From Deinococcus peraridilitoris DSM 19664 (GTDB taxonomy: Bacteria; Deinococcota; Deinococci; Deinococcales; Deinococcaceae): 64,000 nucleotides of DNA. Of the stretch, positions 53,608 through 61,891 are shown one piece after another. The stretch is taken from contig NC_019789.1 of NCBI RefSeq assembly GCF_000317835.1, positions 248,001-312,000 on the forward strand, written 5' to 3'. The notes beneath the pieces were generated by a model that saw nothing but the letters and a program-made list of their open reading frames with translations, did not search any database and was not told where the DNA came from. A program made the position numbers and the translations under genes. Each line of letters opens with the position of its first letter. Position 1 is the first letter of the stretch.

Positions 53608-53690
53608 CGGTGCTGCTGACCGGGTGGCATTTCAGCAGAGGGTGGTTCCGGGCGGTGCCTTCGAACTGCTCAGCAGACCGCCTTCAGGTC

Positions 53691-55832
53691 TCAGCAGCCG
53701 AAGATCCCACAGAACACGTCACCGACGGCACCGAACAGGTCCTCGATCACACCGGCGATTTCGCCGGCCAGGAATCCTGCGGCCGCCAACGCGCCTTCAA
53801 TAGCATCCTGACCGAAGCCGAGGACATCCTTGAGCAAATCCGCCACCTGCTGGACCGAGAAGCCGAACACGTCCTTGAGGATGCCGGCGATCGCGTCCGC
53901 TCCAAAACCGATGGCCTTGAGGACTTCCCCGGCCCGCTGACCGCTCCAGCCGAAGAGGGCTTTGCCGGCCTCAGCGATTTCATTGACCGCGAATCCGACG
54001 GTTTTGAGCACCCCTGATACTGCCTGGTCGCCCAGCCCGAAGACCACGCTCAACGCCTGAGCCACTTGCGTGGCCGTGAACAGCGCGGACTTGAGGGCCG
54101 CGGCCGTCGCGGCGTCGCCCAGCAGGAAGACCTGCCTCAGGGCCTGACCGACCTGACTGGCCGTGAACCCGAGGGTCTTGAGCACGTTGGCGGTCAGCAC
54201 GTCCGTCAACGCGTAGGCGATCTTGAGGGCGCTGGCGATCTGCTCGGCGGCGAAGCCGGCGAGCTTCAGCGCGTTGGCGGCCGCGACGTCCGTCAAGACG
54301 TAGATGATCTTCAAGGCACCGCCAATCAGTTCGGGGGGGAAGCCGATGTCTTTCAGGATCACGGTGGCGACGTTCGCCGCGATGCCAAAGACCGACTTGA
54401 GGCTCTCGGCGACTTCGTTCACCGTGAAGTTGGCGCCTTTGAGCAAGGCGGCGGTGGCCTGACCGCCCAGGTTGAAGACGTTCTTGAGTGCTTCGCCGAC
54501 CTGCACGGCCGTGAAACCGGCGAGTTTCAGCACCTGGGTGGTCGCGGCGTCCCCGAGACTGTAAGCGAGGTTCATGGCGCGCGCCACGGCGGTGGCGGCG
54601 AAGCCGACGCCCTTGAGCAGGTTGGCGGTGGCCTGGCTGGTCAGGTTGTACACCTGCTTCATGGCCTGCGCGACGTGTTCAGCCGCGAAACCCACCGTCT
54701 TGAGGACCGCGGCGCTGGCCGCGTCGGTCAGGCTGTAAACCTGTTTCAAGCCCAGCGCGACCGCGTCGGCGGCAAAGCCGATGCCCTTGAGGATCGTCGC
54801 ATTGGCCGTATCGGTCAGGCTGTAGACCTGCTGCAGGGCCAGCGTGATGCCTTCGACCCCGAAACCGACGGTCTTGAGGATCGTCGCGTTGGCCAGATCA
54901 CTCAGCGCGTAGACGGCCTGGAGTGCGCCGGCCACCTCAGGCGCAGTAAAGTTGAGGGTTTTGAGGATGGTGGCGTTGCCGATGTCGGACAGACTGAAGA
55001 CGGACTTCAAGGCGCCGGCGATAGCGTTGATCGGGTACTCGACGCGCTGAAGAATCGTGGCGGTGGCCAGATCACCCAGCGCGAACACGTCCTTGAGCGC
55101 GCCGGCCACCTGGTCGGCACTGAAGCCTTCGTTGCGCAGCAGTTGTGCGGTGACGTCCGCCGCGAGATCGAACTCGCTTTTGAGCGCCTGAGCGATCTGG
55201 CTGGCGCTTTTGCCGAGCGTCTTGAGGGCGTGCGCCCGAACGACCGGGTGGTTCTCCACGCGGAAGGTGATCGGAAGGGTGCGGTTTTTGTTGATGCTGA
55301 TCAGTTGACCGTCCATCGTGCGCAGATTGCCGCCCGCTTCGACGGTCAGGCTGGTCGTCCCGAGTTGCAGTCCACTCAGCGACACCGCGAGGCGCAGGGT
55401 CTGACCGGCCGTCAGGTCGGCGCTGGCGGCCGACCAGGCGGTGAGGTACTGTCCGGCGGCCGAGTCGAGACGCAGCCGCTCGCTGGTCTTGCTGCTGCTG
55501 GTGAAGGTCGCCAGGACGGGACACGCCGATCCTTGGACCCGGCATACCGTCACGGACAGCAACGGCGTGAGGGACGCGTCAAAGCGGGTGAGGTCGCTGG
55601 TCGCGCGGCTGTCCAGGGGGGCCAGAAAGGCGAAGGCCGCGCTGGTGTCCGGAACGGGTACGCTTTGGACGGTCAGTTTGACGGCCGAGGAAGCTGGGGT
55701 ACCGGTAAGGCGGGGCGTGCCGGTGGACGCGGTGGGTGCCGGGTCGTGTGGGGTCGGGGGCACTTGGGCGCAGCTGCCGAGCAGCAGGACGAGGGAGATG
55801 AACCAGGCGCGTGAGCGGGTGTGGCTGGGCAT
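53691..55832 (-). CDS. Lipoprotein made of sixteen 29-residue helical repeats
   Basis: 713 residues from ATG 55832. Signal peptide with lipobox (WFISLVLLLGSC, Cys about 21), a Pro/Thr-rich linker, a beta-rich domain (about 45-200), then about sixteen tandem 29-residue units of the form (V/I)A-x-ALK-x-V(F/Y)-x-L-x-D-x-A-x-A-x-x-LK-x-x-GF-x-A-x-x. Each unit looks like two helices, so the tract should form a superhelix. The tail has two Cys (VFCGIFGC). Exposed on the outer surface, perhaps for adhesion or scaffold binding. The nucleotide repeats (87 bp) are diverged. No known family recognised. Confidence 0.85.
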   Translation of the reverse strand: MPSHTRSRAWFISLVLLLGSCAQVPPTPHDPAPTASTGTPRLTGTPASSAVKLTVQSVPVPDTSAAFAFLAPLDSRATSDLTRFDASLTPLLSVTVCRVQGSACPVLATFTSSSKTSERLRLDSAAGQYLTAWSAASADLTAGQTLRLAVSLSGLQLGTTSLTVEAGGNLRTMDGQLISINKNRTLPITFRVENHPVVRAHALKTLGKSASQIAQALKSEFDLAADVTAQLLRNEGFSADQVAGALKDVFALGDLATATILQRVEYPINAIAGALKSVFSLSDIGNATILKTLNFTAPEVAGALQAVYALSDLANATILKTVGFGVEGITLALQQVYSLTDTANATILKGIGFAADAVALGLKQVYSLTDAASAAVLKTVGFAAEHVAQAMKQVYNLTSQATANLLKGVGFAATAVARAMNLAYSLGDAATTQVLKLAGFTAVQVGEALKNVFNLGGQATAALLKGANFTVNEVAESLKSVFGIAANVATVILKDIGFPPELIGGALKIIYVLTDVAAANALKLAGFAAEQIASALKIAYALTDVLTANVLKTLGFTASQVGQALRQVFLLGDAATAAALKSALFTATQVAQALSVVFGLGDQAVSGVLKTVGFAVNEIAEAGKALFGWSGQRAGEVLKAIGFGADAIAGILKDVFGFSVQQVADLLKDVLGFGQDAIEGALAAAGFLAGEIAGVIEDLFGAVGDVFCGIFGC

Positions 55833-56535
55833 GGGGAGACACTTGCCTTTCGGGTGTCCCTGCCGTGGCAGGGTCAAAAAGCAGCGAGGTGCCCGCCGAC
55901 ACGGTTCGCGCTGCGAACCGTGCAGTATGGTGGGTTCACCTCAAGCTGGGGTGGGTGCGGAGCTTGCTTGCCGGCCGTTCCGCATGACGTGGGCGACTGT
56001 GGCGTGCCTTGATGTACGCCGCAGTCTTCACTTTGAATTCCGGGGGCGGTCAGTCTCCCAGATGCACCTCCTTTGGGTTGTTCTCACCGCCACTTCAGCT
56101 GTTCGGGCGGGCGGTCGGTCAGGCTCGCGTCTCGGTCTCAAACCGGTCTGATAATGAGCGTAAACCTCAGTTAGGGTTTTTGATAGGCTCATCTATGGGC
56201 ATTTTGTTCACCGTGGGCTCATACTTTCTTTTTGAAAGAAAGCGGCACTGAGACGCCATGTCACATCTCCCACCCACCTTCTCGGTAATAAAAATGAAAG
56301 AAAATCTGGGTTGGGTGCTTCAAGGGGGCCGGAGTGGGCTGCCACGGGTGAACGTGGAACCGTCCAAGACGAAGCAGCGCGCTGAACTGTGCACCGACAA
56401 ACTGTAAGGCGGAGCGTTTGCACTTGTCCTGCAATCTGAGCGGCCGTCCAGGGCCACCACCGGAATCACCCCGAACGAGACCAGCTTGGCTCCCGGCTGG
56501 GTTGGAGGATCTCGGCTCTGGCGGTCGCTTTCGAC
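55833..56535. other. Leader of the repeat lipoprotein, otherwise no gene seen
   Basis: About 700 bases. Near the lipoprotein start is CCCTGCC-GT-GGCAGGG (55857-55872) and at 55900-55922 a perfect 10-bp hairpin, CACGGTTCGC with its complement, probably leader structures. The rest (to 56535) has only short unsupported frames; one at 56009-56251 ends in a hydrophobic stretch (MGILFTVGSYFLF) but lacks a ribosome site. Confidence 0.45.
55900..55922 (-). promoter_or_regulatory. Hairpin in the leader of the repeat lipoprotein gene
   Basis: Perfect 10-bp inverted repeat, CACGGTTCGC, with a 3-base loop, about 70 bases before the lipoprotein start on its strand. It may be an operator or an mRNA structure. 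Confidence 0.4.
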
Positions 56536-56598
56536 ATTTAGTGGCAGAATGAGTGGCACGGCGTCGGTCAGCCCATATTCTGTTTTTCTCCCAAAAGG

Positions 56599-56625
56599 AA
56601 AACCCCCTCCAGGAGGGGGTTTTTT
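56599..56625. terminator. Bidirectional Rho-independent terminator
   Basis: AAAACCCCCTCC and its complement around one base, followed by TTTTTT on the plus strand and AAAA-rich complement on the other. It stands right after the CCA end of the tRNA fragment and would have been the tRNA terminator. Confidence 0.85.
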
Positions 56626-56626
56626 C

Positions 56627-56671
56627 TGGCTCGGCAGGTAGGGATCGAACCTACGACCATTCGATTAACAG
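56627..56671 (-). pseudogene. 3' fragment of tRNA-Asn(GTT)
   Basis: On the minus strand: CTGTTAA anticodon loop (anticodon GTT), variable region, T-arm GTAGG-TTCGATC-CCTAC, acceptor strand CTGCCGA, discriminator G and encoded CCA. The 5' half (acceptor, D-arm, 5' anticodon stem) is absent; the upstream bases do not pair. Such 3' fragments are left by integrases that use tRNA genes as attachment sites. Confidence 0.75.
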
Positions 56672-56934
56672 AAGCCTGAAAGGCTTCCCTGCACTACACC
56701 CTAAATTCGCCCAACTCGTCCTACACCCACTTTTCTGTTAACGGCCTTCCCGGCCTCCCACCGTCAGGCCTCCTCTCTACCGCCCTATTTAGTGGCACAA
56801 TTAGTGGCAGACGAAATCAATTCGCATCCCTCAGGACCGTCGTTTTCGCCAGGCCAGGCCAAGCTTCAGGAAAAGCACGGAGATCCCATTCGGTCTTTGC
56901 ATCCTCGGCTCAGGCCGTCAGGACCAGAGGAAAG

Positions 56935-56959
56935 ACGCCAGGCGATGATCGCCTGGCGT
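56935..56959 (-). terminator. Terminator of the Ig-like lipoprotein gene
   Basis: ACGCCAGGCGA and its complement with a 3-base loop, followed on the minus strand by CTTTCCTCT. It lies 27 bases after the stop at 56986. Confidence 0.7.
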
Positions 56960-56985
56960 GTGAATGTCCTGACGGGTTTCGTCGA

Positions 56986-58932
56986 TCAACGGTCCCGGCG
57001 GTACATCTGGAACTGAATGCCGTTGTCGCGCTCCCCACCGATCGCGGTTCCTTGTCCCCCCATCAGGAATCGGCCCGCCTCGCGGACCAGCCCTCCCGAC
57101 GACTTCATGTTCTGGGAGCGGTAACTGGTGACGGGATGCACGTCCTCGAACAGCACCGTCACGACGTTATTCTCGACCGTGACACTGGCAGGCCCGGCGA
57201 GTTCGCACTGTGCGTCGAGCGCTTCAGGATCCCGGTCACAGACCGCGCGGGTGCCGGTGGCGGTGATTACGCCATTGGTGCGTGACTCCTCGGTCAGGTA
57301 GATCACACCCCGTTTGGCGCTCGGGCCGTGGTAAACCGGGGAGTAGCCGAAGACCCAGTTTCCCTTGTAAGACAACAGCGCCGAGATGGGTTGCGGTTCT
57401 GGCGCCGGCGTTTTTACTTCACCGCCGGGCACGTCGAGGTTCATCGTGAGATTGTCGGCGCTGGGTGTGCCGCCGCGTGTGACGGTGATGATCCCCGTGA
57501 AGGTATACGGCGCGTCACGCTGGAAGGTTCCTTTGAGCGTCACCTCGCCACCGTTGGCGGTGCTGCCCGTGAGTTCGCCGCTGCCCAGGGAGCCAGTGAG
57601 CCGCACGTTCCACAAATCCGGTCCGGTGTGCAGGCGCCCGCTCAGGTTGCCTTGGAAGTCTTGCGTGATGACCAGGTTCAGCAGCTGACGCTCGTCACTT
57701 CGTTCCAGGTTGTGCGAACCCACCCAGATGCCGGACAGGTTCGGAACGCTGGCGTTCGCCTGGGCGGTCACGGTGGCCGTGACCTGTTTGGTTTTGTCGG
57801 CGGTGCTGGTCGCGGTGACGTGATACGTGCCGGGCTCGCCGGGTGCCTGGTAGATCACCCTGCGGCCGCTGCCGCTGATGACGCCCCCGTCGGTCGTCCA
57901 GATCACCCCGGTGTCCACCGCGCCCAGAACGGTCGCTTCGAATGAGGTGGTGTCGCCTGGTGCCATCGTGACGCCTTTGGGTGAGAGGCTGACGCTGACG
58001 GGTACCTGCGTGTAAGTCACGCCCACTGAAGCTGATTTTCCAGCCTGCACGTTGACCGGGCTGCCCTTGACGGTCGGCTGATAGTTCAGGCCTCCGGCCG
58101 AGACGCTGTTGGCGCTGACGGTGTAGCTGCCCGGAGTGAGGTCCGTGAGGTTGCTGGTAGTCGTGACGGTTCGGGAGAACCCACCGGAACCCGTCACTTT
58201 GATCTCGGCGCCGGTGTCCTGTGGCAGCCCGATGACGTTGAGGTTCAGGGCGCCTTTGCTGGCCGAAGCGACGGTGACGGTGATGCTGCGGGTGACAGTG
58301 CCGCCCGAACTGGACGTGCTGGTGAGGGTAAAGGTGTAGGTCATGGCCGTCAGTCCGCTGTTCCCGGGCAGGTTGACGGTGACGCTGTTCGCGCTGATCG
58401 CTCCACCCGGCAGTCCGGTCACATCTAGGGTGGGTTCGACGCTGAGGCTGTTGCTGCCAAGGTTGGTGCCTGACCAGTTGAGGGTGAGGGCGCCACCGGC
58501 AGCGCCGAGGCCGGCAGGAGTGGCGGTCAACTCATTGATGCTGGCGGTGGCGAGCGCGTAAGTGGCGGTGATGCTGGCGGTTTTTCCGGCGGTGACCGTG
58601 GCGGAGGTACTGCTGAGGCTGGCCCGGTACGTTTTGCCCGCACTGGTGAGGTCATTGGCCGTCACGGTATACACGCCGGGTTTGACGGCCAATGAAGCGG
58701 TCGTTGCGAGGGATTTGCTGAAGTTGTTGGGGCCGGACACCTGGAGCTGGGCGGTGGACCCACTGGGGACGCCATTCACCGCCACGCTCAGGGTACCGGT
58801 GCCCGTTGAGCCTGGGTCGTTCGGCTGCGGCCCGGGCGAACTTGCCTGCTGAGAGCAGGCCGTCATCAGCAGGGCCAGAGAAGCCGTGAGCAGGGAACGA
58901 GGCGGGAATGCGGATGTCGAGCGTGCGAACAT
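56986..58932 (-). CDS. Secreted Ig-like lipoprotein
   Basis: 648 residues. Signal peptide with lipobox (LTASLALLMTACSQQ, Cys about 26). Three repeats of a carboxypeptidase-regulatory/PEGA-like unit (GTLSVAVNGVPSGSTAQLQV ... PGVYTVTANDL; GALNLNVIGLPQDTGAEIKV) alternate with Ig-like domains (about 135-225 and 320-400; VSLSPKGVTMAPGDTTSFEA is a BIG2-type strand). The C-terminal part from about 405 (GIWVGSHNLERSDERQLLNL) is a beta-barrel-like domain. Probably cell-surface. No catalytic residues seen. Confidence 0.85.
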   Translation of the reverse strand: MFARSTSAFPPRSLLTASLALLMTACSQQASSPGPQPNDPGSTGTGTLSVAVNGVPSGSTAQLQVSGPNNFSKSLATTASLAVKPGVYTVTANDLTSAGKTYRASLSSTSATVTAGKTASITATYALATASINELTATPAGLGAAGGALTLNWSGTNLGSNSLSVEPTLDVTGLPGGAISANSVTVNLPGNSGLTAMTYTFTLTSTSSSGGTVTRSITVTVASASKGALNLNVIGLPQDTGAEIKVTGSGGFSRTVTTTSNLTDLTPGSYTVSANSVSAGGLNYQPTVKGSPVNVQAGKSASVGVTYTQVPVSVSLSPKGVTMAPGDTTSFEATVLGAVDTGVIWTTDGGVISGSGRRVIYQAPGEPGTYHVTATSTADKTKQVTATVTAQANASVPNLSGIWVGSHNLERSDERQLLNLVITQDFQGNLSGRLHTGPDLWNVRLTGSLGSGELTGSTANGGEVTLKGTFQRDAPYTFTGIITVTRGGTPSADNLTMNLDVPGGEVKTPAPEPQPISALLSYKGNWVFGYSPVYHGPSAKRGVIYLTEESRTNGVITATGTRAVCDRDPEALDAQCELAGPASVTVENNVVTVLFEDVHPVTSYRSQNMKSSGGLVREAGRFLMGGQGTAIGGERDNGIQFQMYRRDR

Positions 58933-59133
58933 ACGGCCTCCAGGGGTGGGTTGTGGGTCCGGCTTCTGTATTGAAACCCGTTCATCACGCGAGATGGCGA
59001 GAACGCACTTGGTCGCATTTTAAGCAGCTTCTTAGAAAGCTGTTGATTGTGAAGAAACGAGAATGCTGGAGGGCCTGTCATTGTGGTGTCCGCATTCTGT
59101 AAAGCGGCATAAGGTCGGCGTGAGGGTGTCGCT
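58933..59133. other. Intergenic, upstream region of the Ig-like lipoprotein
   Basis: About 200 bases between two inward-unrelated genes (one leftward, one 5'-truncated rightward). It should contain the promoter of the lipoprotein. No specific element identified. Confidence 0.4.
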
Positions 59134-60704
59134 GATCGCAGAGCCGGGAGGCCAGCACCAACGTCACCTTCAGCGCCAGCGCCCAGGACAACGTCAAGGT
59201 CACCAAAGTGCGCTTCACGCTGGGTGACGAGACGGTCGAGGACGCCGACGGCGACGGCTTCAGCTTCACCCGTTCCTTCAGCCAGAATGGCACGTTCACG
59301 GTCTCCGCCACCGCCTTCGACGCCGCCGGCCTGTCCACAAGCGCCAGCAAAAGCATCACCGTGAACGTGCCTGCGGCCATCAGCACGGGCAGCGCGCAAG
59401 TGGGCTTCAGCGGCCTGCCCCTCAACGCGGGCATAGCGCTGGTGCTCACCAACGCCGCCAACGAAAGAATCACCATTCCGACCGGCGGGCTGGTGAGCGG
59501 TCTCCCCGCAGGAACCTACACCCTCAGCGCCCCTGACGTGCAGAGCGGTGACATGACCTACCGCGCCGCGCCCGTGCAGTTTCAGGTCGTCAACGGGCAA
59601 ACCACGAACGCCACCCTGTCCTTCGCCGCCATCGACGGCAAGATCCACCTCACGCTCGAGGCAGGCAGCGTGACGCCCAGCGTCAGCATCACTGGCCCCG
59701 ACGGCTTTGCTCACACCCTCACGGCGGGCGGCTTCAGCTCCTTGCCGTACCTCAAGCCGGGCCAGTACACCATCAGCGCCGCGGCGGCGACCGACGGGAC
59801 TTACCAGTACGCCGCGAGCGTCACGCCCGCCAGCCTGGACCTGCAGGCCGGCCAGGTGGGCGTCGTGAACGTCGCGTACCAGGCGGTCACCGGCACGCTC
59901 AGCGTCAGCCTGATGGGCACTCCCGAAGGCCGCAGTTTCACTCTCAATGGCCCGGACGGGTTCAGCGCCAGCGTTCAGCACGGCAGCGCGCTCAAGGACC
60001 TCAAGGGCGGCGTCTACACCCTCGAGGGAGCGAGCTTCACCGACGGCGGCTGGACGTACACGCCGGACACCAGCACCGTGACCGTCGTGAGCGGCCAGCC
60101 CGCCTCGCTGAGCGTCACCTTCACCCGCCAGGACGTGCAGGCGCCACAGCACGTCACGCTGCAGGCCCCCGCGAAGGTCAGCGCTGCTGGAGACGCGACC
60201 TTCACCGTGAGCGCCAGCGACAACGACCGCGTGGCGACCTTCAAGCTGTACGAAGGAACGACGCTGCTCGGCACCCAAAGTGCACAGGACGGCGCCGCCT
60301 CGTTCACGGTGAGCTATGCCTCGGCGGACCAGGGCACGCACATCTACCACGTGGTCGCGGTCGACGCGGCCGGCAACGAAGCTGGCAGTGCCGAGAGCAC
60401 CGTGCTGGTCGACTTCAACGGCGACCCAGTCGTGGTGGGAACCATCGCGGACCAGACGGTGCTGCGCAACCAGACCATCCAGGTCGAGCTCGCGGGCGCC
60501 TTCAGCGACCCCAACGGCGACGCCCTGACCTACTCGGTCACCCCGGCTTCCTTCCAGGGCGCCACGCTGAGCGTCAGCGGCAGCATCCTCAGCATCACCA
60601 AAGCCAACAACAACAGCTCAGGTGAAGTGACGGTCACGGTCACCGCGACCGACCCCAGCGGCAAGTCGGCTTCCACAACCTGCCAGCTGACGGTTATTCG
60701 GTAA
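59134..60704 (+). pseudogene. Ig-like repeat protein lacking its 5' end
   Basis: The frame opens right after a TGA at 59131-59133 and is immediately within a domain (REASTNVTFSASAQDNVKVT), so the start, signal peptide and earlier domains are missing; the GTG at 59208 is inside a beta-strand. About 520 residues remain: a Big_9/cadherin-like unit, three PEGA-like units (ISTGSAQVGFSGLPLNAGIA; GKIHLTLEAGSVTPSVSITG; GTLSVSLMGTPEGRSFTLNG), two Ig/cadherin-like units and a C-terminus ending KSASTTCQLTVIR. Similar architecture to the leftward lipoprotein next door. Rearrangement probably removed its front. Confidence 0.75.
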
Positions 60705-60718
60705 ACCAAGTCAGCGCA

Positions 60719-60757
60719 CCAGAGTAGGAGGGGCCTCACGGGCCCCTCCTGCTCTGG
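60719..60757 (+). terminator. Terminator after the Ig-like gene
   Basis: Stem CCAGAG-T-AGGAGGGGCC facing GGCCCCTCCT-G-CTCTGG with a short loop, 15 bases past the stop. Followed by TTGAAATTT, a weak T-tract. Confidence 0.75.
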
Positions 60758-61107
60758 TTGAAATTTGCCCGGTCCTCACCCGGTCAAAACGTCCATGACC
60801 GCCCATCTTCAGGATCGAGACCACAGGAGGCAACCGAGCGCGACCGTCGGTCTCACCGCACTGGGGTCGGGTGAGTCCTGAAGTGACGTGGAGTAAAGAT
60901 AAATTCCTTCACGGCTGACCCACGAAGAAATCGTTTCGGTATGATGTGGGGCCCGCTGGTTGCCAGCCAGCGCGGTTCGGGCGATGGGTGCATGGCCTTT
61001 TAATCACAGCATGCTCCTGTGTCTTCCCGGCGCTGAAGGTAAGCGAGCGCTGCGCCGTTAGAGTAAGCCGCGCACCGAGCCTAATCTGGTACTCTCGGAG
61101 GTTGGCG
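60758..61107. other. No gene seen
   Basis: 350 bases with no supported frame. GCCGTTAGAGTAAGCC at 61053-61068 recurs with one change at 61735-61750. Confidence 0.45.
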
Positions 61108-61690
61108 TCAGGCCCGAAGGTGCTGCCTTGCTTCGAGCGTACCAATGAACTCAGTCAGCAAGTAATGCGCCACATCCAGACCTGCCGGGGTCAATTGGAG
61201 GCCTCTCTCCCTGGTCAAGAGCAGCCCGCGCTGGCCAAGGGTGCTGGTGACTGCATCCAGTTCGAGGCTGTTTAAATTCTCCTGTTGCATCAAGGCTCCG
61301 CTCGCCCAGCGAATGGAGGCGCGCCAGGTGCCGAGCTCGCCCGACGGCAGTTCTTAAAGCTTCGTCCGGCTCACCCCGAGCAGCGCTATGGGCGCCAGCA
61401 GCAGAAATTGCCACAAAACCAGCACTTCGGGGGCAGACAACTCGGCAGGCGATGGGGGCACGTCTGGCAGCATACCAAGCTGACCTTCCTTGCTGGCGCT
61501 TACCCCTGCTCAGCACACCCCGGGGGCTCGCCCGGATGAGTTGGAGGTAACGCCGGTCCCAGTCAGGCTGTCCAGATGCGAAAGATCGTCTGAAGCGCGT
61601 GGCTGCTGGCTGAAGAACTGGAGGGCGCAGCCACTGGCATGGCGTCAAGCGAAGATCAACTGTACCGCCGTCCTGGACGCGATTTCTCAT
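61108..61690 (-). pseudogene. Degenerate gene with winged-helix-like C-terminus
   Basis: A minus-strand frame reads SAPEVLVLWQFLLLAPIALL, is broken by a TAA near 61355, then continues SIRWASGALMQQENLNSLEL and RGLQLTPAGLDVAHYLLTEF to the stop at 61108. The last 60 residues look like a winged helix (ELDAVTSTLGQRGLLL, then LTPAGLDVA). The upstream portion is in another frame. Family not identified. It lies just outside the polysaccharide genes. Confidence 0.4.
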
Positions 61691-61891
61691 GAGAGGTTCT
61701 CCGCCGCATTTGTCATAAATTTGCAAGAAACATGCCGTTAGAGTGAGCCCTATATGTGGGGTTGTTAAAGACAGCGGTCCCTATTGACAGGGTCGCTCCG
61801 GGCTGGGCAAGTTTACGTCCTGAAGACACCCAGGCCACTACAATCACCAGAAGATGAGTCCTTGTTCAAGGGCAAGTGAAATGGAGAGAGC
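61691..61891 (+). promoter_or_regulatory. Leader of the polysaccharide operon
   Basis: 200 bases before the ugd gene, including AT-rich TTTGTCATAAATTTGCAAG (61709) and the repeat GCCGTTAGAGTGAGCC (61735-61750). Promoter and leader of the sugar-nucleotide operon are expected here; no specific operator recognised. GGAGAG lies 4 bases before the ATG. Confidence 0.4.

Larger units (their letters stand above)
56536..56809. other. Attachment-site-like locus with paired arm repeats
   Basis: Two 23-bp direct repeats (56536-56558 and 56787-56809) agree at 21 positions; each holds two copies of AGTGGCA 12 bp apart. Between them lie a terminator and a 45-bp tRNA-Asn 3' fragment with an adjoining 7-bp hairpin (GAAGCCT-GAA-AGGCTTC at 56671-56687). 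Paired short direct repeats flanking a tRNA-derived core is the layout of integrase arm sites around att. Interpreted as the att region of an integrated or lost element. Confidence 0.55.

Noticed and set aside
53780..55230. Regular 87-bp spacing as a CRISPR array
   Set aside because: The units are diverged coding repeats in one frame with no conserved short repeat and no variable spacers.
54066..55814. Plus-strand frame of 582 codons with internal repeats
   Set aside because: Antisense to the repeat lipoprotein; its repeats only mirror the 87-bp coding repeats, and it has no ribosome site.
56627..56671. Complete tRNA gene
   Set aside because: Only the anticodon loop to CCA is present; the 5' half cannot be found or paired.
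59208..59210. GTG as a true start of the rightward Ig-like gene
   Set aside because: It lies inside a beta-strand of a domain that continues upstream in frame, with no ribosome site or signal peptide.
58866..60350. Minus-strand frame of 494 codons
   Set aside because: Antisense to the Ig-like gene; no domain or start signal.
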